Positions 17,324 to 26,575 of a stretch of DNA of 51,125 bases are shown here, piece after piece. The translations under genes and the position numbers were made by a program. Position 1 is the stretch's first letter. Each line of letters opens with the position of its first letter. The notes under the pieces were generated by a model. The model was given only the letters and a program-made list of their open reading frames with translations, searched no databases and was not told the origin of the DNA. The stretch is from Elusimicrobiaceae bacterium (GTDB taxonomy: Bacteria; Elusimicrobiota; Elusimicrobia; Elusimicrobiales; Elusimicrobiaceae), in the NCBI GenBank assembly GCA_017961295.1, contig JAGCXL010000038.1, forward strand, positions 1-51,125. The letters run 5' to 3'.

Positions 17324-17851
17324 ATGAAAAAAACAAGCTATAAGCAGGGCTTTACCCTTATTGAATTATTGGTAGTTGTTTTAATCATTGGTGTCTTGGT
17401 GACGGTAGCGTTGCCGCGGTATCAAAAAGCTGTAGATAAGACGCACGTAAGCGAATTGTTTACAATAGCCAAAAACATAAAAACACAGCAAGAGGTGTTT
17501 TTTTTAGCCAATGGGTATTATGCCGCCGATTGTGACGAATTGGGAGCCGATTTGCCGCATGGATTTGAAGAGGATACTTCTAATCCGGGCAGTTATATCT
17601 TTCAAAGAGGCAGTTATCTTTATGTTCTTAAGTGTCAGAACGATCAGACCCGAGTTATGGCAAATGTCCAAACGGAAAATTTCTTTGCGAGTATAGAAAT
17701 GTATTTTGACCAGTTTTCTGATGAGGAAGTTAAATCTTCCAACAAAGGCAAACAAGGCAAAGCTTTTTGCTATGGCAAAAACACGCAACGCGGGTTAAAT
17801 GTTTGTAAATCGTTCGGAAAAGAATTTCAAGACAACGTATATTGGTTGTGA
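17324..17851 (+). CDS. Type IV pilin-like protein
   Basis: This 175-residue protein begins MKKTSYKQG, the prepilin leader, followed by FTLIELLVVVLIIGVLV. That is the class III signal: Gly at -1, Phe at +1, Glu at +5, and a hydrophobic helix that both anchors and packs the filament. The helix continues into ALPRYQKAVDK. A globular domain with four to five cysteines and many aromatics follows. It would be processed by a PilD-type peptidase at the membrane. The ATG at 17324 (AGGAG at 8 nt) was chosen over an in-frame ATG at 17285. It is convergent with uppP and is the most divergent of the three pilins here. Whether it is a major pilin, minor pilin or pseudopilin cannot be told. Confidence 0.9.
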   Translation: MKKTSYKQGFTLIELLVVVLIIGVLVTVALPRYQKAVDKTHVSELFTIAKNIKTQQEVFFLANGYYAADCDELGADLPHGFEEDTSNPGSYIFQRGSYLYVLKCQNDQTRVMANVQTENFFASIEMYFDQFSDEEVKSSNKGKQGKAFCYGKNTQRGLNVCKSFGKEFQDNVYWL

Positions 17852-17879
17852 ATTTCCACCAGGTGAGGCTTTTACAAAC

Positions 17880-18674
17880 TTAGTTGCGCAACAAATAAAA
17901 CACCACAATCACCGTGGCTAAAAGCCAACGGTAGTACACAAACACATTAAAGCTATGTGTTTTAATATATTTCATAAGTCCGCCGATTACTAATAACCCG
18001 CCTATAAATGCGCTGAAAAACCCCCAAAATAAAGGGGCATTAAAATCTGCCAAAGAGAGTTTGGTTACTTCCAGCAGGGCGGCTCCCGCGATAATAGGGG
18101 TAGAAAGCAAGAACGATAACCGGGCCGAAGCCTGACGAGACATTCCCAAAAATAAAGCCGCCGTAATGGTAATTCCGCTGCGGGATACCCCAGGCATAAT
18201 GGCTAACGCTTGGGCACAACCTACCAAAAATACCGTCATAAACGGAACGGTAAAAATATCCGGGTCGCCTTTTTGGGCGCCGGTTTGTTTGTCTGCAATC
18301 CATAGTAAGCAGGCAAATCCGGCTAAACAAGCGGCAATTAAAAGCGGGTTTCTAAACGTGTTTTCAGCCCAGTCGTTAAACAATACTCCCGCTAAACCGG
18401 CCGGGATAGTGGCGGCTGCCAAATACCACAACATACGTCCGTCTTTGGATTTGGGCCTGGATAACCCGTTTTTGATAAGAACTACCCAGTCGTTGGCAAA
18501 ATAAATCAAGACAGCCAGCAAGGTAGCGGCATGTAACATGACGTCAAAAGCAAGGCCTTGATATACTTGCCCGCGGAAATAAGGCAGCAACACCAAATGA
18601 GCCGAGCTGGAAATAGGTAAAAATTCTCCCAACGCCTGTACTAAACCTAATAATATGGCATCTAAAATACTCAT
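17880..18674 (-). CDS. uppP: Undecaprenyl-diphosphatase
   Basis: This 264-residue BacA/UppP-type integral membrane phosphatase dephosphorylates undecaprenyl pyrophosphate to recycle the lipid carrier for peptidoglycan and other wall polymers. The catalytic motifs are EFLPISSSAHL near the N-terminus and PGVSRSG with a following TITAALFLGM segment in the middle. About eight hydrophobic helices are visible. The length is typical. Start: ATG with TTGGAG upstream, plus a plausible promoter at 18698-18727. It is divergent from addB and convergent with the pilin. Confidence 0.96.
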   Translation of the reverse strand: MSILDAILLGLVQALGEFLPISSSAHLVLLPYFRGQVYQGLAFDVMLHAATLLAVLIYFANDWVVLIKNGLSRPKSKDGRMLWYLAAATIPAGLAGVLFNDWAENTFRNPLLIAACLAGFACLLWIADKQTGAQKGDPDIFTVPFMTVFLVGCAQALAIMPGVSRSGITITAALFLGMSRQASARLSFLLSTPIIAGAALLEVTKLSLADFNAPLFWGFFSAFIGGLLVIGGLMKYIKTHSFNVFVYYRWLLATVIVVFYLLRN

Positions 18675-18697
18675 AACAAAAACTCCAATACAGTTTG

Positions 18698-18727
18698 ATA
18701 ATATGTTCTTAAAATGTAATAATACAA
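18698..18727 (-). promoter_or_regulatory. Promoter of uppP
   Basis: On the minus strand TTGTAT (18727-18722), an 18-bp spacer, then TATTAT (18703-18698). The predicted start lies about 20 nt ahead of the uppP ATG, leaving room for the GGAG ribosome binding site. Confidence 0.5.
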
Positions 18728-18760
18728 GTACTCTTTATTTTACTATTTTTCAATGCTTAT

Positions 18761-21700
18761 ATGAAGAAGTTATATTATGCTCATTATCCTGCATTGCAAG
18801 CGTGTTTTGTTCGGTTTGTGCGTGAACACCGGGCCAGTCCGTTAGATAAATGGTTAGTAGTGACCGCTTCCTCGTGGATGGCACAGAGTTTACAAACTTG
18901 CCTAGCCCGGGAGCAAGGAACGCTGGCAAACATACACTTTGTAACGGGTTCTTCTCTGGTAAGCCAGCTTGATAGTGAAGCACCCGGGCAAACGCTCCCT
19001 CTTTTACCGCAAAACCATGTGCGGGATTTTTTAATTGAGCAAATTTTATGTACCCCGGGTTTAGAACGGTACCCTTTATCGGTCGGGTTAGTACAAGCCG
19101 TAAAGAGCGCCCTGCGTGATTTAGAAGACTCGTTGGCCGACCCTGCCGTATTGGAAGAACACTGGCACAGTATGCCCGATTTTGTATTAGAGCAAGATGG
19201 TGGGCGTTTTGAGTGGCTTATTAAAGTGTATAGGGCCTATTGCGAACAAGAAAACCGGTTGCCGGGGTATCGTTCATACCAACAGGCTTTTGAGCGTGCT
19301 TTAAATCAAGTGGAAAAGTCGCCTTATTTACGTAGCTTTTCCCATATTCTTATTTATGGATTTTATGATATGCCGGGCCGCCAATGGGAGTTATTATCTC
19401 GTGTGCGCAACGCGTATCCGGTAACGGTATTTGCACCGTATGCCAAACATCCGGCGTATCAATTTGCCCAAAAATTTTTTGAAACCAATTGGATGGGCGT
19501 TCCCGGGGCGGAAAATGTAAATGTCCCTTTCACCGGAGCTTTGGGACGAAGTGCGGATTATTTGTTTTCGGCAGGGGGGAGTTCCCCGAATGTCCAGGTG
19601 CAAATTACAAGTGTGCCCGATATTAACGGTTCCGTATTTTATGCGGCTAAAGAAATTTTAAAACTTATTTCTCGTGGGACGGCTACCCAGGATATTGCGG
19701 TTATTGTACGCACATTAACTCCGTACCAAGACGAAATTCGCCGGGTATTTAAAAACAACTGCTTGCCGTTAGATGCTTCATTTACCTATCCGTTTACTCA
19801 TTATGCGCTAGGAAATTTTATTTTGAATTTGTTGAATTTAACTGCCAACGGATTTGCGCGGGAAAATGTCTTGGCCATTTTTTCTTCCCCTTATTTTAAG
19901 AATAAAGATAAAGTAGCTTGGTGTCGTTTGGTGCGTAAAAGTGCGGTACAACGGGATTTGACGCAATGGGATGATTTGCTGGACGTTACGCACAACATGA
20001 CTTCCTCCCTAAAACAGTGGCTTTTTCAGACCGCCCAAACGTTGCAAACTTTTGAAACTGTGCAATCTTGGGAAACAGGAACCGCCAAAATTTGGGAATT
20101 TTTACAAACCCAGGTGGACGTTACTTGCCTGCAAGGGAAAGACACGGAAATTTTTGATGCCGTGCAAGAAACGCTTGCGCAAATGAAGGGATATCAAGCC
20201 ATACGAAAGCAAAGCCGTAAAGGCGAATTGTTGCGGCAAACTGTGGAGGCCTTGAACGAACTTGCCTTTAACGAGGCGGAAAGCATACGCGGTGGGATTA
20301 CTGTCACCGATGCAATCCGAGCTCGCGGTCTTAGTTTTAAGTATGTGTTTTTATTAGGGCTTAACGACCGGGAATTTCCGCTTATTACCCCGGAAGATCC
20401 CATCTTGCGGGATTATTATCGTGTGGTATTGCGGGATACATTAGGGTATTGGATTAATCCCAGTTTGGACCGCGGCGAAGAAGAAAAATTGCTTTTTTAC
20501 AATGCAGTGACTACTGCGCAAAATTATTTGTACGTTACGTATGCCCGTTATGAGGCAGACGGAAAACCGGCGATTCCGTCCGTTTATATGGCGGAACTGG
20601 CGCGGGTGTGTGAACTGAATTTACAGGCGGCAGATGCCCCCCGAATAAGTGGCCGCACGGCGGAGCGTTTGTCCGCGTGTGAGCTTTCCTTTTTAACACC
20701 GCAAGAATTATCCTATCAAATAGTTTTACGTCCGCAATCGGTAGAAAATTTCCGTCAGGCAGGTTTATTGGATGAAGCAAAATTGCGGTCTTTAACCGCG
20801 GCACGCGCGTTAGTAACTTTAGGAGAATTGGGGGCATACGATGGAGTAATTTCAAATGCCTCGGCTATATTTAAACGGCAAAACGCGCGCGGGTTTTCTC
20901 CTTCGGCATTAGAAGAGTTGGGCCAGTGCCCTTTGAAATATTTTTTCAACCGAGTGTTACACTTGGCAGAGCCCGAAGAACCTGCCAGCCGTTATGAACT
21001 GGCGGCGGACACGCGTGGTACTTTATATCATCAGGTGTTGCAAGATTTTTATCAAACACTTTATCAAAAAAAGCTTACGCATAATTTGTTTGATGAGGCG
21101 GCTGCATATTATTTGGCAGAAAGTTTTGATAAATTTTATAACATTTCCTCGTATAAAAATTTTGGAATTTACCCGGTAGTATGGGAATTGATTTTAGAAA
21201 ATTTAAAGCGCACACTGACGGATTTTGTACAACAAGATCTTAAAAATTTAGGCATGTTTACACCCACTTTTTTTGAACAGGAAGTTTCGCCCGTTTCTAT
21301 TCCTGATTTGCCTTTTAAATTGCGGGGAATTATAGACCGTATTGATGTAAATGCGAAGTCCAAACAATTTTATGTGGCAGATTATAAATCTACCCGCAAG
21401 TCCACCCGCTTAACAGAGGATGTGTTTACGCAACTTATATTGCAACCTTTTGTATATGTGTTATTGGCTCCCACCGTGCAAGAACTGGCAGATTATACTT
21501 CGGCAGGGTCTTGCTTGCTAACAATTGCCAAATATAAAAAAACAGAGTTATCTACGCAAGATTTTGCAGATATTTATAAACGGGTCTGTGCACTGCTGGT
21601 TCAGTTGGCATGCCTAATCCAAAACGGTACATTTTTTATGAGGCCTTCGGACAAATGCCGGTATTGCCCGTATGGCTTGTTATGCAGGAAGGATGCGTTT

Positions 21701-21769
21701 AAATCGCTTTTGCGGGCGCGTAAAAGTAAACCGTTTGTACAATTGGAGGAGGTGCGCCATGCCGCGTGA
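18761..21769 (+). CDS. addB: AddB-type exonuclease subunit with PD-(D/E)XK domain and iron-sulfur cysteines
   Basis: This 1002-residue protein has an N-terminal helicase-like region without a visible Walker A (the corresponding strand reads LVVTASSWMAQS). A UvrD-like C-terminal helicase fold follows (for example VFLLGLNDREFPL), and then a RecB-family nuclease domain with GIIDRID and VADYKS. Four cysteines, C723 (GQCPLKYFF) and C966, C969, C975 (CRYCPYGLLC), frame the nuclease as in the AddB 4Fe-4S clasp. With AddA it would resect double-strand ends for RecA loading. Start: ATG with no clear ribosome binding site. It overlaps addA by 11 bp. The family is clear; the AddB label is by context and architecture. 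Confidence 0.85.
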   Translation: MKKLYYAHYPALQACFVRFVREHRASPLDKWLVVTASSWMAQSLQTCLAREQGTLANIHFVTGSSLVSQLDSEAPGQTLPLLPQNHVRDFLIEQILCTPGLERYPLSVGLVQAVKSALRDLEDSLADPAVLEEHWHSMPDFVLEQDGGRFEWLIKVYRAYCEQENRLPGYRSYQQAFERALNQVEKSPYLRSFSHILIYGFYDMPGRQWELLSRVRNAYPVTVFAPYAKHPAYQFAQKFFETNWMGVPGAENVNVPFTGALGRSADYLFSAGGSSPNVQVQITSVPDINGSVFYAAKEILKLISRGTATQDIAVIVRTLTPYQDEIRRVFKNNCLPLDASFTYPFTHYALGNFILNLLNLTANGFARENVLAIFSSPYFKNKDKVAWCRLVRKSAVQRDLTQWDDLLDVTHNMTSSLKQWLFQTAQTLQTFETVQSWETGTAKIWEFLQTQVDVTCLQGKDTEIFDAVQETLAQMKGYQAIRKQSRKGELLRQTVEALNELAFNEAESIRGGITVTDAIRARGLSFKYVFLLGLNDREFPLITPEDPILRDYYRVVLRDTLGYWINPSLDRGEEEKLLFYNAVTTAQNYLYVTYARYEADGKPAIPSVYMAELARVCELNLQAADAPRISGRTAERLSACELSFLTPQELSYQIVLRPQSVENFRQAGLLDEAKLRSLTAARALVTLGELGAYDGVISNASAIFKRQNARGFSPSALEELGQCPLKYFFNRVLHLAEPEEPASRYELAADTRGTLYHQVLQDFYQTLYQKKLTHNLFDEAAAYYLAESFDKFYNISSYKNFGIYPVVWELILENLKRTLTDFVQQDLKNLGMFTPTFFEQEVSPVSIPDLPFKLRGIIDRIDVNAKSKQFYVADYKSTRKSTRLTEDVFTQLILQPFVYVLLAPTVQELADYTSAGSCLLTIAKYKKTELSTQDFADIYKRVCALLVQLACLIQNGTFFMRPSDKCRYCPYGLLCRKDAFKSLLRARKSKPFVQLEEVRHAA

Positions 21770-24700
21770 AGAAGACCGTTTGCGTGCGCAGACCTTATTA
21801 GGTACTAACCTAGTGGTAGAAGCGGGGGCGGGAACCGGAAAGACCACCTTGCTCATTGACCGCTTGTGTTTGTGTGTGCTTGCGCAAGGAACCCCGGTAG
21901 AAAAAGTAGTTGCCCTTACTTTTACCGAGAAAGCTGCGGCAGAAATTAAAACTCGTTTTTTATTTAAATTGCAGCAAGTTTCCCAAGTTATTAGCAACAA
22001 GACTTATGATCGCACATTGGAATTGTTGCGTACCCATTTTGCAGTAAAAGATAGCGACTTGTCTGCCCGGGCTGAGCAAGCCTTAGCCCGTTTAGACCGG
22101 GCTTGTATCGGGACAATTCATGGTTTTTGCGCCGAAATTTTAAAAATGTTCCCGTTAGAAGCGGGGTTATCTCCTCACGCCCAAATAGATACAGGTTATC
22201 GGGAAGCCCAACTATTTGAATCCTATTGGAATCGGTTTTTAGATGCGCAATTAGGAACGCAGGCTACGCACAAAGAACAATGGAAACAACTATTAGCCCA
22301 CTTCTCTTTGGAAGATTTAAAAGCATTTGCCCAACTTTTAAGTGCGGTTAAACCGGTGAAATATGATTATTATTCTCACCGGCGGTTTTTGGCAAGTGAG
22401 TGCGCACAAAAAGCGCAACGCTTAGAAGAAATGTACGCTTCTTATATGCCGCCGGGCAAAAAACCGCGTAATTTAGAAAAAGCCTTGCTCTGGGCGGCCA
22501 CGTCTTTAAAAAATACGCAGTCTTTCTTACAAGGCAATCCCGTAACCGCAAAGGAAGAGTTGTGCCCAACGCCCAGTATGTGTAAGGACTGGAACGAGGA
22601 AGATTTTGAACAGGCACGCGGCCTTATTGAATTTGCTCAGCAAGTAACTGTGCAAAAACAACAATTGTTCTTGGCGGCGTATGAGCTAATCAATCCGTTA
22701 GCCCAAGAGTTGCGGCGTACTTATGAGCAAGAAGGGCTACTGAGCTTTGATGAGCTCATTATTAAAACGCGCAATTTGCTACAAAAAAACTTATATGTAC
22801 GCCGGGTACTCAAAGAGAAATTTAGTGTTTTGTTTGTAGATGAATTTCAGGACACGGATCCGGTGCAAGGGGAATTATTACTCTTTTTGGCCGAGCAAAA
22901 ACCGGGCACGGCTTCTTCGTGGCAGGAAGTAAAATTGGAACCGGGTAAATTATTTGTAGTGGGGGATCCCAAGCAATCTATTTATCGTTTTCGCGGGGCA
23001 GACATTACCGCGTATGAACTTTTTACGGATCTGATTTTAAAACAGGGAGGAAAGAAGTGCTTCTTACAAAATAATTTCCGCAGCACCCCTGAAATTATAG
23101 AAGTGGCCAATCAGGTTTGCTCGCGCGCCATGGTGCAACAGGCTGCTTTTCAGCCGGCTTACGTTCCTATTTTTACAGATAGAGCAACTGTTGCGGATTC
23201 GGTGGAGTGGTTGTTTATTACGCCTCCTCAGGGACAAGCTCCCGGAGCGGATGATTTCCGCTATAACCAGGCAGAGCAAATTGCCCGGTGGATTAAACAA
23301 CAAGTAGGCAAAATGAGGTTAAAAGAAGGGCATCTGCTGGCTTACCGGGATATTGCACTTTTAACGCGCGTGGGAACTACTTCTCGCATTTATACCGATG
23401 CCTTACGCCGCCATGGAATTCCTTTTAACACACAGACCGATAAAGATTTTTTCCGCAAACAGGAAATTAATGATTTGTTGCTACTTTTGCATGTGGTGGC
23501 GGATCCGGACGATTCCATTGCTTGGGCAGGGGTGCTACGCAGCCCTTTGGGTGGGCTTACGGACCAAGAACTTTATGAAGTAGCTCAAGCGGGGCCACTT
23601 GCTTTGCAGCACTTGCTCACCCATGCGTTGACCGCATCGTTTGCTCAAAAAATTCAGCATTTTCATCAGCTGGCCGGCCGAATTTCTTTGCATGAACTTA
23701 TAGAAAAAATTTTTGATGAAACTTTTTTCTTGCCCAGTGTGGCGGCAGCTTATGAACAAGAACGCAGCTTGGCTTATTTGCAACAATTTGTAGTGTTGGT
23801 GCAGCAATATTCCGGTGAATTATCTACCTTTTTAACAGAAATCAAAGAACGCCTCAGCCAGACTCCCGATATGCTTTCTTTGCCGCCGACGGATGAATCG
23901 GCAGATGCCGTTTCTATGCTTACGGTACACCGTTCTAAAGGGTTGGAATTCCCGGTAGTCATTTTGGCAGATCTGTCCCGTAAAGAAACGGGTGGAAATG
24001 TGCAACCTCCGGATCATTTGTTTTCCTGGCAATACCAAATGTATGGGTTGCGCGTAGGGAAAATAAGAGATGTCAATTTAGCTTTTTTGGAAGAGGAACA
24101 AAAGAAACATAGCCGTTGTGAAGAAATCCGTATTTTGTACGTAGCCTTAACGCGTGCCAAAGAAAAATTGCTTTTGGTGGCGGACGGCCGCGCCGGTGGC
24201 GAAAAAGGAGCCGCCCCCTTTGTAGCGGCTGGCTTATACCCACAGCCAGGGATTGAACAATTGGTTTTGGCGGATTCTAATTTAAAATTGCCGGTGCGTT
24301 ATGTGCCCTATTTCTCGCCTAGTGAATTTATTTATCAGCCAGGTTCCCAAGCCGCGCAATCATTGCCTGCCTTGGGAAATCTTGCCCAATGGAGCAAAGA
24401 ATATCAAACGCGTTTGCAACGCTATGAGGAGCTACAAAAGACAGCGCAAAAACATACTCCTAGCGAAAGAGATACCGCATTGTTTGCTCCGCAGCAGCGA
24501 CAAGCGGCGGAACTGGGAAACGTATGTCACCGGGCTTTAGAACTGATGTTAACTATACCCGCGCAAACGGTGACTACCGCGTGCGAACAAGCTGCTCAAA
24601 TGTTGGGTGCTTACGACCGAGCGCAAGAGGCGTGTATCTTATTAGAGCCGTTTGTAAAGAGCGCTGTGTTTGCGCGAATTCGTGCAGCCCAAGTGCTCGC

Positions 24701-24965
24701 TTGCGAAATGCCATTTACAAGGTTGCTTGCGGACGGAATCCCTCAAACCGGACGGATGGACGTTGTGTTGAAAACGCCGCAGGGAATTTGGATTATTGAC
24801 TACAAGACCGATCAAGTTGCCGCCGGCAAAGAGCAGGAACTATTTGAGCAAAAGTATAAGGAACAACTAGAGGCATATCGTCAGGCGGCCGAACAACTTT
24901 TCCCGGGTCAAACCGTACGGGTCAGTGCCGTATTTGTCCGCACGTTTGCGGCGGTAGAGGCATAA
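21759..24965 (+). CDS. addA: AddA-type UvrD helicase-nuclease
   Basis: This 1068-residue superfamily 1 helicase has Walker A GAGTGKTT (23-30), TFTEKAAAEIK, Walker B FVDEFQDTDPVQ, VGDPKQSIYRFRGAD, TVHRSKGLEFPVVIL and LYVALTRAKEKLLLV, the complete SF1A motif set. The C-terminus adds a RecB-type nuclease: GNVCHRALE, then Asp1001 (RMDVVLK) and D1014-Y-K1016 (IIDYKTD). Both AddA and AddB nuclease active sites thus look intact. The ATG at 21759 with a GGAGGAGG ribosome binding site is the real start; an earlier in-frame ATG at 21672 lies deep in addB. ybaB follows after 27 bp. Confidence 0.93.
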   Translation: MPREEDRLRAQTLLGTNLVVEAGAGTGKTTLLIDRLCLCVLAQGTPVEKVVALTFTEKAAAEIKTRFLFKLQQVSQVISNKTYDRTLELLRTHFAVKDSDLSARAEQALARLDRACIGTIHGFCAEILKMFPLEAGLSPHAQIDTGYREAQLFESYWNRFLDAQLGTQATHKEQWKQLLAHFSLEDLKAFAQLLSAVKPVKYDYYSHRRFLASECAQKAQRLEEMYASYMPPGKKPRNLEKALLWAATSLKNTQSFLQGNPVTAKEELCPTPSMCKDWNEEDFEQARGLIEFAQQVTVQKQQLFLAAYELINPLAQELRRTYEQEGLLSFDELIIKTRNLLQKNLYVRRVLKEKFSVLFVDEFQDTDPVQGELLLFLAEQKPGTASSWQEVKLEPGKLFVVGDPKQSIYRFRGADITAYELFTDLILKQGGKKCFLQNNFRSTPEIIEVANQVCSRAMVQQAAFQPAYVPIFTDRATVADSVEWLFITPPQGQAPGADDFRYNQAEQIARWIKQQVGKMRLKEGHLLAYRDIALLTRVGTTSRIYTDALRRHGIPFNTQTDKDFFRKQEINDLLLLLHVVADPDDSIAWAGVLRSPLGGLTDQELYEVAQAGPLALQHLLTHALTASFAQKIQHFHQLAGRISLHELIEKIFDETFFLPSVAAAYEQERSLAYLQQFVVLVQQYSGELSTFLTEIKERLSQTPDMLSLPPTDESADAVSMLTVHRSKGLEFPVVILADLSRKETGGNVQPPDHLFSWQYQMYGLRVGKIRDVNLAFLEEEQKKHSRCEEIRILYVALTRAKEKLLLVADGRAGGEKGAAPFVAAGLYPQPGIEQLVLADSNLKLPVRYVPYFSPSEFIYQPGSQAAQSLPALGNLAQWSKEYQTRLQRYEELQKTAQKHTPSERDTALFAPQQRQAAELGNVCHRALELMLTIPAQTVTTACEQAAQMLGAYDRAQEACILLEPFVKSAVFARIRAAQVLACEMPFTRLLADGIPQTGRMDVVLKTPQGIWIIDYKTDQVAAGKEQELFEQKYKEQLEAYRQAAEQLFPGQTVRVSAVFVRTFAAVEA

Positions 24966-24992
24966 AAGTTACAATATTTAAAAGGAGAAATT

Positions 24993-25289
24993 ATGTTTGA
25001 TAAATTAGGACAATTTAAAGATTTATTGAAGTTAAAAGGCCAAATGGACGAAATGAAAAAACGTTTGGACGCAATGGTCATTAAGGTGCAAGGCCCTAAA
25101 CATTGGGTAGAAATTACGATGAGTGGTTCTATGGAAGTAAAGGAAGTGTTGGTAACTGCCGAGGCTAAACAAGCAACCGAGGCCGAACTGGGCGAAGAAA
25201 TTAAAGCAGCATTTAATAAAGCCGTCCGCGATACGCAAATGATGGCCGCCCAAGCTATGGGAAGCAATTTCGGGATTCCCAATGCTTAA
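24993..25289 (+). CDS. YbaB/EbfC family nucleoid-associated protein
   Basis: This 98-residue protein starts MFDKLGQFKDLLKLKGQMDEMKK and is helical at both ends. A central beta segment follows the family pattern, with a VEITMSGSMEVKEV core. The family forms tweezer-like dimers that bind DNA and is often beside dnaX or recR; here it sits behind addAB, again a recombination setting. A ribosome binding site AAAAGGAG lies 7 nt ahead. The stop overlaps the next gene by 8 bp. The role in this organism is inferred only from the family. Confidence 0.9.
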   Translation: MFDKLGQFKDLLKLKGQMDEMKKRLDAMVIKVQGPKHWVEITMSGSMEVKEVLVTAEAKQATEAELGEEIKAAFNKAVRDTQMMAAQAMGSNFGIPNA

Positions 25290-25656
25290 TTCTTATAAAA
25301 ATAAAACCATAGCCGTATTTGGTGTATCGCAAGATCCGTCCAAATACGGCTATAAAATTTTCCACACGCTTACCCAAAAAAGGTTTAACGTTTACGGTAT
25401 TAACCCCAAAGAGGGCGAGGTGGATGGGAAAGCGTTATATGCTTCTTTAGCGGATATACCGGTTGCGGTAGAGGTGGCCATTATGGTAATTCCGCCGGCG
25501 GCCTTACTTAGTGCCGTAGAAGCGTGCAAAAATAAAGGGGTCAAAGAAATTTGGTTCCAACCCGGTGCGCAAGAGGACAACGCTTTTGTGCTTGCTACCG
25601 CAGCCGGGATAAAAGCCGTAAATGCATGTTTTATGGCGGAAAACGGGCTTTGGTAA
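25282..25656 (+). CDS. CoA-binding domain protein (YccU-like)
   Basis: This 124-residue single Rossmann-fold protein has an N-terminal nucleotide-binding loop VFGVSQDPSKYGYKI. The internal segments EVAIMVIPPAA and KEIWFQPGAQ and the C-terminal AVNACFMAENG are typical of the stand-alone CoA-binding family related to succinyl-CoA synthetase alpha subunits. Its biological role is not established. It overlaps ybaB by 8 bp and is followed one base later by the aldo/keto reductase, so it is translated as part of the operon. Confidence 0.9.
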   Translation: MLNSYKNKTIAVFGVSQDPSKYGYKIFHTLTQKRFNVYGINPKEGEVDGKALYASLADIPVAVEVAIMVIPPAALLSAVEACKNKGVKEIWFQPGAQEDNAFVLATAAGIKAVNACFMAENGLW

Positions 25657-25657
25657 T

Positions 25658-26575
25658 ATGCTTACGCGTTGCCTGGGAAAAACACAATTACAAGTATCTG
25701 TAGTTAGCCTGGGCGGCTGGGCCTTGGGGGGCGGTACGGATTGGGGCCCTACCGAATTTGCCGACGTGCAACGCACGATCGATGCGGCCCTTCATAACGG
25801 TGTAAATTTAATGGATACAGCCCCCATTTACGGAAATAGCGAGGAAGTAATCGGTCGCGCCCTTACAGGGAAACGGGACCAAGTCATTATATCTACAAAA
25901 TGCGGGCTTGTAAAAAACGGCTCATGGACCGACCATGATTTACGGCCCGAAACTATTTCCCGCCAATTAGAAAATTCACTACGCAATTTGCGGACCGATT
26001 ACATAGATATATATTTAATCCACTATTTAGATCCGCAAATTTCCTGGCAAGATGTATTGGAAACTTTAATCACTTGTAAGCAACAGGGTAAAATCCGGCA
26101 TATCGGTGTTTGCAATGTACCTGCCGACGTGTTAGAAAAAATGGCCCAAACGGGCATTATTTCCTGCGTGCAGCAAGAATTGTCTTTGCTCCATCGTGAA
26201 CTCGGCCGAACCATTTTAGACGTTTGCCATCGGTATCAGTTGGGGTTTATGGCGTATGGCTGTTTGTGCGGAGGCATTTTAAGCGGCAAATACCGCCAAG
26301 CTCCTAATTTACGCCGGGCAGATGCACGCAATTATTTTTATAAGTGTTATCGGGGTGAAAATTTTGACCGGGCCCAACAAACGGTGGATTGTGTAAAACA
26401 AGTGGCTACCCAACAGAAAATTTTACCCGCGCAGGTGGCCTTAGCGTGGGTATTGGCCCAACCGGGAGTGACGTGCGCTTTGGCTGGGGCACGTAACCCC
26501 GATCAAATGGCATGTAATGCACGTGCGGCTGAAATTAAATTAAGTGCCGGGGATTTATGCAACTTATCGAAATAG
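25658..26575 (+). CDS. Aldo/keto reductase
   Basis: This 305-residue TIM-barrel NADPH-dependent oxidoreductase contains the AKR tetrad in context: Asp and Tyr in MDTAPIYGNSEE, Lys in ISTKCGL and His in YLIHYLDP. The C-terminal cofactor region ends with LAGARNPDQM. It starts MLTRCLGKTQLQVSVVSLGGWALGG, as usual for the family, so the ATG at 25658 is preferred over an upstream in-frame ATG at 25622. Substrate is unknown. Its 3' end overlaps the SPL-like gene by 19 bp. Confidence 0.92.
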   Translation: MLTRCLGKTQLQVSVVSLGGWALGGGTDWGPTEFADVQRTIDAALHNGVNLMDTAPIYGNSEEVIGRALTGKRDQVIISTKCGLVKNGSWTDHDLRPETISRQLENSLRNLRTDYIDIYLIHYLDPQISWQDVLETLITCKQQGKIRHIGVCNVPADVLEKMAQTGIISCVQQELSLLHRELGRTILDVCHRYQLGFMAYGCLCGGILSGKYRQAPNLRRADARNYFYKCYRGENFDRAQQTVDCVKQVATQQKILPAQVALAWVLAQPGVTCALAGARNPDQMACNARAAEIKLSAGDLCNLSK

